A stretch of 16,948 nucleotides of DNA from CALMFQ01 sp964495595 (GTDB taxonomy: Bacteria; Pseudomonadota; Gammaproteobacteria; Burkholderiales; SCOH01): assembly GCA_964495595.1 (NCBI GenBank), contig CAZBWH010000069.1:1-16948 (forward strand), given 5' to 3'. Both the position numbers and the translations under genes were made by a program. Shown one piece after another: positions 7,193-15,100 of this stretch (positions within the stretch are counted from its first letter, which is position 1; every line of letters begins with the position of its first letter). Under the pieces are notes generated by a model. The model saw nothing but the letters and a program-made list of their open reading frames with translations, was not told the origin of the DNA and ran no database searches.

Positions 7193-8014
7193 CTAATTTG
7201 TTGGCGGCCGGCGGTAGATCAGGTAATACACCAGCGCCACCAGCACACTGCCGCCGAGCAGGTTGCCGGCGATCACCGGCCCGAGGTTGGCGAACAGGCC
7301 CCCGACGGTCAGCGCATCCAGATTGGCCAGCCCGGCCGGGGCACCGGATTTGAGCAGCAGCGCCAGCGGAATCAGGTACATATTGGCGATGCTGTGTTCG
7401 AAGCCGGCGGCGACGAATGCCGATATCGGGAACACGATCGCCACCAGCCTGTCGACCACGCTGCGTCCGGCCAGCGCCATCCACACTGCCAGGCACACCA
7501 GCACATTGCACAGCACGCCCTTCCAGAACAGCGTTGCCGCCGGCGCTGCGCATTTGGCCGCTGCCAGCGTGACCACCGTGAGCCCGACCTTGCCGCCATT
7601 CATCTGCGCGTGGCCGGACAGCCACACCAGCAGCGCCAGCCCGGTGGCGCCGACGAAATTGGCAACACTCACCACCAGCCAGTTGCGCAGCAGCTCGAAG
7701 TGGCTGATCTTGCCGTCGGCCCAGGCCATTGCCAGCAGGTTGTTGCCGGTAAACAGCTCGGCACCGGCCACCACCACCAGCAACAGCCCGAGCGAAAACA
7801 CCACGCCACCGAGCACCCGGCTGGCGGCGAAACCCAGCGTTGCATCGCTGATCACCAGCACGAAATACAGGCAGCCGAGGCCGATGAAGGCGCCGGCCAG
7901 TACGCCGAGCAGCGCCATTTTCAGCAGCGGCATGCGTGCCTTGGCCACGCCGACGGTTTCCACCCGTTCGGCAATTTCGGCCGGCGAGAAGGCATCGAAT
8001 CCGTACATGGTCAT
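7193..8014 (-). CDS. focA: Formate/nitrite transporter family channel (FocA-like)
   Basis: A 273-residue inner-membrane protein with about six membrane segments, belonging to the pentameric formate/nitrite (FNT) channel family. Family landmarks are GAELFTGNN with Thr89, NWLVVSVANFVGA (111-123), WKGVLCN with Lys165, and GFEHSIANMYLIP (204-216) with the pore histidine His207. All are in the usual places, so the channel looks functional. Its position directly after formate dehydrogenase argues for formate rather than nitrite. The ATG has GGAG seven bases upstream, and that site overlaps the stop of the dehydrogenase alpha gene; the genes are four bases apart. A second in-frame ATG two codons later is possible. 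Confidence 0.93.
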   Translation of the reverse strand: MTMYGFDAFSPAEIAERVETVGVAKARMPLLKMALLGVLAGAFIGLGCLYFVLVISDATLGFAASRVLGGVVFSLGLLLVVVAGAELFTGNNLLAMAWADGKISHFELLRNWLVVSVANFVGATGLALLVWLSGHAQMNGGKVGLTVVTLAAAKCAAPAATLFWKGVLCNVLVCLAVWMALAGRSVVDRLVAIVFPISAFVAAGFEHSIANMYLIPLALLLKSGAPAGLANLDALTVGGLFANLGPVIAGNLLGGSVLVALVYYLIYRRPPTN

Positions 8015-8018
8015 CGGT

Positions 8019-10736
8019 TTACTCCAGGCGTTCTATCGTGACGGCGGTGACCTTGTATTCCGGGGCGTTCACCAGCCGGTCGCGCACGTTCGAGGTGAGC
8101 CGGTTCACCTGCAGGTCGGGCCGGTGGAAGGTGCTGTACAGCTCGCCCGGCTTGATACGCTCGCTGATGTGCAGCGGCAGCTCGGCACTGCCGTAACGGC
8201 TGCGGACTTTCACCTGCTGGCCATCCTGCAGGCCCAGCCGCTGGGCGTCGGCCGGCGAAATGTCGAGTGTGTCGCTCGGCCGCAGTTCGGCATTGGCAGT
8301 GCGATAACTCATGGTGCCGGCGTTGAAGTGGTAAAGCGTGCGGCCGGTGGTCAGCAGCAGCGGGTAGTCGGCATCACATTGTTCGCTGCTGGCGATGAAC
8401 GGGATGGGCTGCAGGGCGGTGCGTTCGGCGTGGGCGAAACGCTGGCGGTGCAATACCGGCGTGCCGGGGTGATCTTCGCTCGGGCATGGCCAGTTGATGC
8501 TTTCATTTTCCAGCCGCGCATAACTCAGCCCGGCGCCGCCCGGCCACACTTGCCGCACTTCGTTCCAGATCGCTTCGGCGCTATCGAATGCAAAGCCCTG
8601 CGGGTGGCCCATACGCGCCGCCAGTTGCTGAATGATCCACCAATCCGGCTTGGCATCGCCCGGTGGTGGCACTGCCTGGCGCACCCGCTGCACGCGGCGG
8701 TCGGAATTCATGAACGTGCCGTCGCGCTCGAACACACTGGCAGCGGGCAGGAATACGTGGCCGAACGCCTTGGCGGTTTCGTTGAGGAACAGGTCCTGCA
8801 CGATCACCAGTTCCAGTTGCTGCAGCGCCTGGGCCGTTTGCGACATGTTCGCCAGCGTCGGGTAGATGTCGTAGCCGAATGCCCACAGCGCCTTGAACTG
8901 GTCGGCCAAAGCCGCATCGAGCATTTGCAGCAGATCCTTGCCACGGTTGGCCGGCAGCGGCTGGCCCCAGGCAGCTTCGAAGCGCGCGGCTTCGGCGAAA
9001 CTCTGCGAGCCGGCCAGCGTGACAGGCTCGCAGCCCATATGCGCCGAGCCCTGCACATTGTTCTGGCCACGCAACGGATTGATGCCGCTGCCGGGTTTGC
9101 CGAGGTTGCCGGTGAGCAAGGCGAGATTGATCAGCGTCATCACGCCTTCGGTGCCTTGCAGGTGTTCGGTCATACCCAGGCCGTGGAAACACATGGCAGG
9201 TTTGGCTTGGGCATAGAGCCTCGCGGCAGCGCGGATATCGGCAGCACGTACACCGCAGGCTTCGGCCACCTGTTCCGGCGCGTAGTCGCGGATGAAGCTG
9301 GCGTAGGCTTCGAAATCATCCACCCGCGCGGCGATGAATTCGCGGTCGACCAGACCTTCTTCGATAATGGTCGCGGCCATCGCGTTGAACAGCTGCACAT
9401 TGTGGCCGGGGCGCACCGGCAGGTGGATGTCGGCATCAGCACACAGCTCGGTGCGGCGCGGATCAACCACAATCAGACTGGCGCCGTTGCGCACTGCCTG
9501 CTTGATGCGCGCGCCGACAATCGGGTGATTCTCGGTCGGGTTGCAGCCGCAGATCATGATGGTTTGCGCGATTTCGATATCGTCGAACGCGTTGGTCGCG
9601 GCACCGGTGCCAAGCATGGTTTTCAGCGCCTTGGCCGACGGCTGGTGGCAGACACGCGCGCAGCAGTCGACGTTGTTGGTGCCGAGCACCAGCCGCGCGA
9701 ATTTCTGCGCCAGATAGTTTTCTTCGTTGGTGGCGCGTGCCGAGCCGAGCACCCCAGCCGCATCGGCACCGTATGCGGCGACGATCTGCTGCAGCTTGCT
9801 GGCAGTAAAATCCAGCGCATCATCCCACGAAACCGGACGCCAGCCAGTGCCATCGCGCAGCATCGGCGTGGTAATGCGATCCGGCGCATGGTTGAATTCA
9901 AAGGCGTAGCGGCCTTTGACGCATAAATGGTCGTGATTGACCGGGCTGTCCGCCGGGCGAATCTGTACCACCTTGCCAGCGGCGCTGCCGATTTCCATCT
10001 GGCAGCCAACGCCACAATAGACGCAGGTGCTGCGCGTCCATTTCTCCACCGCTTGAGTGCTGCGCTTGTCGTACAGGGCGCCGCTCGGGCAGCTATCGAC
10101 GCAGGCGCCGCAGGAAACACAACCGCCTTCGATCAACGTGTTGCCGTTGGCAGGCGCCACATGCGTGGATTCACCGCGCCCCCACACCGCCCACACGTTT
10201 TGCCCCTGCACTTCGTCGCAGATGCGCACGCAGCGGTTGCAGTGGATGCAGCGCGACATATCAACACCGAGATAAGGATGACTGTCGTCGCGGAACACCG
10301 GTTTTTGCAGGTCGGGTTTTAACCCGACGCTGCCGTCTGCTTGACCCGGAAGCGCCGCAGTCGGACTGAAGTCCGACCTACAAGGGCTGACGCCATATTC
10401 GCTGAAGAGTAGATGCAGCGGGTGTTGCGGCTCGCTTGCCAGCGCCTCGGCCGGGTAAAACCGCGCCAGCAGGCCAAGGTTGGTTTTGCGCAAGGCCTGC
10501 AATGCCGGCGAGTTGGTGCGGACGACCATGCCGTCGCGCACCTCGGCAGCGCAACTGGCAACCGGCCGCGCCTCGCCATCGATCTCCATCAGACACAAGC
10601 GACAGCCGCCGTAGGGTTTCAGGCGGTCGTCGTGGCACAAATGCGGCACAGTGGCGCCAGCGACTTGCAGCGCATGCAGCAGGCTGGTACCGGCAGGAAC
10701 TTCAATAGTTGCGCCATTAATGCTTAAACGAAACAT
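8019..10736 (-). CDS. fdsA: NAD-linked formate dehydrogenase, molybdopterin alpha subunit (REPIN inside the gene)
   Basis: A 905-residue cytoplasmic enzyme that oxidises formate to CO2 at a molybdenum bis-MGD centre and passes electrons along iron-sulfur clusters to the beta subunit. Domain order: a [2Fe-2S] ferredoxin domain (Cys34, 45, 48, 62), then two [4Fe-4S] sites (Cys163, 166, 169, 173 and Cys206, 209, 212, 216). The catalytic domain follows, with its own [4Fe-4S] site (Cys238, 241, 245, 272) and catalytic Cys363-His364 in CCARVCHQPSA. It uses cysteine, not selenocysteine. The C-terminal dinucleotide-binding part begins near 790. I see no NuoG-type His-Cys3 cluster motif between residues 95 and 118. 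Residues 119-144 are encoded by a REP element. The ATG has GGAGGAG eight bases upstream and overlaps the beta-subunit gene by 13 bases. The protein is slightly shorter than typical FdsA. Confidence 0.95.
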   Translation of the reverse strand: MFRLSINGATIEVPAGTSLLHALQVAGATVPHLCHDDRLKPYGGCRLCLMEIDGEARPVASCAAEVRDGMVVRTNSPALQALRKTNLGLLARFYPAEALASEPQHPLHLLFSEYGVSPCRSDFSPTAALPGQADGSVGLKPDLQKPVFRDDSHPYLGVDMSRCIHCNRCVRICDEVQGQNVWAVWGRGESTHVAPANGNTLIEGGCVSCGACVDSCPSGALYDKRSTQAVEKWTRSTCVYCGVGCQMEIGSAAGKVVQIRPADSPVNHDHLCVKGRYAFEFNHAPDRITTPMLRDGTGWRPVSWDDALDFTASKLQQIVAAYGADAAGVLGSARATNEENYLAQKFARLVLGTNNVDCCARVCHQPSAKALKTMLGTGAATNAFDDIEIAQTIMICGCNPTENHPIVGARIKQAVRNGASLIVVDPRRTELCADADIHLPVRPGHNVQLFNAMAATIIEEGLVDREFIAARVDDFEAYASFIRDYAPEQVAEACGVRAADIRAAARLYAQAKPAMCFHGLGMTEHLQGTEGVMTLINLALLTGNLGKPGSGINPLRGQNNVQGSAHMGCEPVTLAGSQSFAEAARFEAAWGQPLPANRGKDLLQMLDAALADQFKALWAFGYDIYPTLANMSQTAQALQQLELVIVQDLFLNETAKAFGHVFLPAASVFERDGTFMNSDRRVQRVRQAVPPPGDAKPDWWIIQQLAARMGHPQGFAFDSAEAIWNEVRQVWPGGAGLSYARLENESINWPCPSEDHPGTPVLHRQRFAHAERTALQPIPFIASSEQCDADYPLLLTTGRTLYHFNAGTMSYRTANAELRPSDTLDISPADAQRLGLQDGQQVKVRSRYGSAELPLHISERIKPGELYSTFHRPDLQVNRLTSNVRDRLVNAPEYKVTAVTIERLE
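10305..10383 (-). repeat. REPIN: two inverted REP palindromes inside the formate dehydrogenase alpha gene
   Basis: Two short palindromic units face each other: GTCGGGTT-TT-AACCCGAC (10311-10328) and GTCGGACT-GA-AGTCCGAC (10360-10377), 31 bases apart. The outer ends read TTGCAGGTCGG on one side and, on the other strand, TTGTAGGTCGG, so the whole is one large imperfect inverted repeat. GTAGGTCGGACTTCAGTCCGAC-like units are a familiar REP type in proteobacteria, normally between genes and spread by RAYT transposases; that part is general knowledge. Here the unit is translated as 26 residues (Cys119-Gln144) containing CRSDFSPT and VGLKPDLQ. Of the three minus-strand frames only this one is open: the others meet TAG at the start or TAA in the second REP. 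Confidence 0.85.
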
Positions 10737-12184
10737 GTCGCCAGCTCCTCCGGATAATGGCGCTCGATGGCCAAGGCAAATTCAGCCAGCCCCCGGCCAT
10801 GCCCACAAAGACTGCTGTTGGCCAGGGCATCGATCAACTCGCGCCAGCGCTGGCGTGGCATTGTTTGACCTTGCAGCACAGCGGCAAAGCTGCGCGCCAG
10901 TTCCGGACTGCCGAGATGGCACGGTGTGCATTTGCCGCACGATTCGCCTGCGCCAAAGCGGAACACTTCGGCAACAATTTCTGCAATGCTGCTGTCGTCG
11001 GCAAAAGCGATCACGCCACCGTGGCCAACCGCGCAGCCGATGACGTGCAAGGCTTCGTAATCGAGTGGAGTATCCAGCAAGGCCGGTGGCACAATGCCGG
11101 CCAGCGGGCCGCCGATCATCACGCCTTTTAGTTGGCCGCGCCGCAGACCGCCGCCCAGCTCATCAACAATCTGACGAATACTGATGCCGAATTCGACTTC
11201 GTACAGGCCGGGCCGATTGAACAGCGAATTCAGCGACAGCAGCTTGGTGCCTTTGCTATTGGCCGTACCCATTGCGGCATAGGCGGCAGCGCCGTGTTCG
11301 ACGATCCATGGCACGGCGCACAGCGTTTCGACGTTATTGACCAGCGTCGGCTGGCCAAACAGGCCGTGTTCGCTGATCTGCGGCGGTCTGATTCGCACTT
11401 CCGGGCGCTGGCCTTCAATGGCGTTGAGCATCGCAGTTTCTTCTCCGCACAGATAACTGCCGTGGCCGACCACCAGTTGCAGTTCGAAACTGTGGCCCGA
11501 ACCCTGTACCGATGTGCCAAGCCAGCCGGCGGCACGGGCCTGCCGGATGGCCTGCTGCACAACGCCTGCGGCTGCCGGGTATTCGCGCCGCAAGTAGATG
11601 TAGCCTTGTGTCGCGCCGACGGTCAGGCCGGCGATGATCATCGCCTCGATCAATAGAAACGGGTTCTGCTCCAGCAACACCCGATCGCTGAAGCTGCCGG
11701 GGTCGCCTTCATCGGCATTGGCCACCACGTATTTCTGCACACCGCGGGCAGCGGCCACCGCAGCCCATTTGCGCGCAGCCGGAAAGCCGGCACCGCCACG
11801 GCCACGCAAGCCGGCGGCTTCCAGTTGCCCGATGATGGTCGCCGGGGCCTGCTGCAGCGCCTGTTGCAATGCCGTGCCGCCACCACGGGACTGGTAGTCG
11901 GCCAGCGAGGTGCACGGGCCGTCGAGCAGCGGCGGCAGCAACACCGGCTGGCGACAGTGGGTGTGGATGGCAGGCGCTGGGCAGCCGGCCTCGGCCGGCC
12001 CGTGGTGGCATTGGCCCAGGCAATACAGTGGCGCTGCCTGGCTGGCCGCCTGCTGCCAGCGCTGCGGGGCATCGGCGCGGGCGGCAAAGCAGGCCAGGCC
12101 GCAACAGGCCCGGCCGGTGAGATCGGTGTGCGGCAGGTGGTAAAAGCTGGCGCTGGCGGCCAGCGGGCGGGCAGGGGAGGGCAT
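10724..12184 (-). CDS. fdsB: NAD-linked formate dehydrogenase, FMN/NADH beta subunit (NuoE-NuoF-like)
   Basis: A 486-residue cytoplasmic subunit that takes electrons from the alpha subunit and reduces NAD+ through FMN. The N-terminal part (about 12-95) has the NuoE-type cysteine pattern C-x4-C (Cys27, Cys32) and C-x3-C (Cys55, Cys59), likely a [2Fe-2S] thioredoxin-like domain. The NuoF part follows: GLRGRGGAGFPAARKW (125-140), ANADEGDPGSFSDR (155-168) for FMN/NADH, GHGSYLCGEETA (240-251), and the [4Fe-4S] ligands Cys416, 419, 422 and 460. I chose ATG 12184 because CAGGAA precedes it. An upstream extension of the frame to 12352 would run into the sensor gene and has no homology-like content. 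It starts 10 bases after the sensor stop and overlaps the alpha gene by 13. Confidence 0.93.
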   Translation of the reverse strand: MPSPARPLAASASFYHLPHTDLTGRACCGLACFAARADAPQRWQQAASQAAPLYCLGQCHHGPAEAGCPAPAIHTHCRQPVLLPPLLDGPCTSLADYQSRGGGTALQQALQQAPATIIGQLEAAGLRGRGGAGFPAARKWAAVAAARGVQKYVVANADEGDPGSFSDRVLLEQNPFLLIEAMIIAGLTVGATQGYIYLRREYPAAAGVVQQAIRQARAAGWLGTSVQGSGHSFELQLVVGHGSYLCGEETAMLNAIEGQRPEVRIRPPQISEHGLFGQPTLVNNVETLCAVPWIVEHGAAAYAAMGTANSKGTKLLSLNSLFNRPGLYEVEFGISIRQIVDELGGGLRRGQLKGVMIGGPLAGIVPPALLDTPLDYEALHVIGCAVGHGGVIAFADDSSIAEIVAEVFRFGAGESCGKCTPCHLGSPELARSFAAVLQGQTMPRQRWRELIDALANSSLCGHGRGLAEFALAIERHYPEELATCFV

Positions 12185-12194
12185 GCGGTTCCTG

Positions 12195-15100
12195 TCAGGC
12201 AGCGGGGTTGGCTGGCGCGGCTGGCCGGCTGCGCAGCCAGCGCTCCAGATCGTCGATCGGCTGCGGGCGGGCAAACAGGTAGCCCTGCCCCTCGTCGCAG
12301 CCCTCGGCCTGCAGCAGCGCCCACTGGGCGTCGGTTTCCACGCCTTCGGCAATCACCCGCAGGCCCAGGCTCTTGCCCAGCGCAATCACTGCCCGGCAGA
12401 TGGCGGTGTCGTTGTGGTCGGTGAGGATGTCGCGCACGAACGACTGGTCGATCTTCATCTGGTTGAGCGGCAGTTGCTTGAGGTAAGACAGCGACGAATA
12501 GCCGGTGCCGAAATCGTCGAGCGAGAACTGCACTCCCAGCGCCTGGATCGCGTTCATCTTGGTGATTGCGTCGTTGATGTCAGTCAGCAGCATGCCTTCG
12601 GTCAACTCCAGCTTCAGTCGGCCAGGGTGGGCGCCGGTGTGGGCCAGCATTTTCTGCAGCTCTTCGACAAACACCGGCAGACGGAACTGCTTGGGGCTGA
12701 CGTTGACGGCAATGGTCAACCCGGCGGTGAGTGGATCGCCTTGCCAGCGCGCCAGTTGTTCGCAGGCTTGCAGCAGCACCCAGTGGCCGATCGGCAGGAT
12801 TTGCCCGGTTTCTTCGGCCAGCGGGATGAATTCGGCCGGCGACACCATGCCGCGTCGCGGGCTGGGCCAGCGGATCAGCACCTCGACGCCGACGCAGCGG
12901 CCGGAGCAGTCCACCTGCGGCTGGTAATACAGGCGGAATTCGTGGTTTTCGATCGCCAGATACAGTTCGCCTTCCATCTCGGCGCGGGCGTTGATGCGGG
13001 CCTGCATCTGCGGATCGAAAAAGCGCAGCGTGTTGCGGCCGGCGGCCTTGGCCTGGTACATCGCCATGTCGGCGCGCTTGAGCAGCTCGTCGGTGCTGGC
13101 TTCGTGGGCATGAAACAGGGTAATGCCCAGGCTGGGAGTGCTGCGTACCTCGTGCTTGCCCAGATTGAACGGCGGGTTGAGCTCGCCGATGATTTTCTCG
13201 CCGATGTTTTCCACCAGCGTCGCCGCCTGCTGGGCCGATGAATGCAGGCCCGGCAGCATGACAATGAACTCGTCACCGCCCAGCCGGGCTACGGTGTCGC
13301 CTTCGCGCACGCAGCTTTGCAGCCGTCTGGCCACAGCCAGCAGCAACTGGTCGCCCAGGTCGTGGCCCAGGGTGTCGTTGAGGGTCTTGAAATTGTCCAG
13401 GTCGATGAAGATCAGCGCCCCGTACTGGCCGTTGCGGGCCGTCGCGGCCATGCCCTGCTGCAGGCGGTCCATCAGCAGGCGGCGGTTGGGCAGCCGGGTG
13501 AGCGGATCGTAGAACGCCAGATTGCGGATTTCGTCTTCGGCTGCCTTGCGTTCGGTAATGTCGTGGAACGCGCCGACGTAGTGCGTGACCCGCTGGTCGG
13601 CATTACGCACGGCGGTGATGGTCAGCCATTCGGGGTATTCCTCGCCGTTCTTGCGCCGGTTCCACAGTTCGCCCTGCCATTTGCCGTTCTGCAGCAGGTC
13701 GGCCCACATCTCGCGGAAGAACGCGGTGTCGTGGCGCGACGACCTGAGCATGGCCGGCGTCTTGCCGATCGCTTCTTCGGTGCTGTAGCCGGTGGTGTCG
13801 CTGAACGCCTGGTTCACCCGCAGGATCACCCCGGCCGGGTCGGTGACCAGGATTCCATCCTGGATCTGGAACGTGGAGGCGGCAATCCGCAGCTCTTCCT
13901 CGCTGGCGTGCCGGTCGGTGATATCGGTCAGCACCCCTAGCAGGCCGCGCTGCTGGCACTGGGCGTCGGCAAAGCGCCGGCCGGACAGGTGGCCCCAGAA
14001 CGAGCTGCCGTCTGCCCGCCAGTAGCGGCGCTCCAGATCGACCGAATCGACTTCGCTGCCCAGCAGCGCCTGCATTCGCTGCCGGGCCACCTGGCGTTCG
14101 CGTGGATGCACATGGCTGACGTATTCGCTGCCGACCAGTTGCCCGACCGTGGTGTGGAACAAATCCGCCATCCGCCGGTTGGCATGGATGATGATGCCCT
14201 GGCTGTCGACCAGGAAAATGCTGGCGCTCGAGGTATCGAAAATCTGCTGCAGGAACGACTCGCGTTCGGCCAGCGCCTCACGCGCCTGGTGGATTTCGGT
14301 GATGTCGCTGAGCATGGCAAACGAGCCGGTAAAGCGCCCTTGCTCGTCCAGTTCGGCCCGCGCCGACACCATGAACCAGCGCATGCTGCCATCCTTGCAG
14401 CGGCCGCGGCGTTCGTAGCGGCTGTTTTCGCCTGACTTGCGCAGCGCCATTTGCTGCTGGTGGTCGGCGATGTCTTCGCTGAACAGGAAATCGTCGATCC
14501 GCCGGCCGATCATCTCTTCGGCCGAATAGCCGAGCATGTCCAGCAGCGATTGGTTGACAAAGGTGGTGCGCAGATCGGCGTCGATGTTCCAGATGCCTTC
14601 GCTGGCCGTGTCGATCAGCCGGCGCAAAGCCGCCTCGCTCTGTTGCAACTGCTGCTGCGCATGCCGGCGGCTGGTGACATCCTCGACAAAGCCGTTGTAG
14701 GCAAAGCTGCCGTCGGCCAGTTGCTGCGGTGCCGAATTCAGATACAGCCAGCGGACCTCGCCGTTGTCGTGGATGACCCGCAGCTCGTGGCTGAACAGAG
14801 CCAGGCTGCGCGATGCCTCGCGGTCGGCGGTGATGAATCCGGGCAGATCGTCCGGGTGAACGCGGGCAAACAGCGTGCCGGGGTCTTGCATGGCGATCTC
14901 GGCCGGCACGCCGAACAGCGCCTGCACCGCGTTGCTGACGTACATCAGGTTTGGCCGGTCACCGGCTTCCAGCCGGTAGCGGTACACCGCCACCGGCAGG
15001 TTGTCGGTCAGCGCGTGCAGGTCTTGCTCGGCCTGCTTGCTGGCCGTGATGTCGAAAATGATCCCGTCGGCAAACTGTGGCTCGCCGTCCGGGCCGTAGA

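Noticed and set aside
9640..9665. Selenocysteine at the formate dehydrogenase active site
   Set aside because: The catalytic codon is an ordinary cysteine codon in the RVCH context. No in-frame TGA is present.
7263..9926. An 887-codon open frame on the plus strand opposite the formate channel and alpha-subunit genes
   Set aside because: It is antisense to two clearly conserved genes. The translation is Arg/Ala/His/Gly-rich with no recognisable domain, as expected for a shadow frame in GC-rich DNA.
12185..12352. Extension of the formate dehydrogenase beta gene upstream to 12352
   Set aside because: The extra 56 residues lie inside the c-di-GMP sensor gene and look random. A ribosome site supports ATG 12184.
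12876..12884. EVL instead of EAL as proof that the phosphodiesterase domain is dead
   Set aside because: The catalytic glutamate is kept, the other metal and substrate motifs are intact, and EVL is found in active members.
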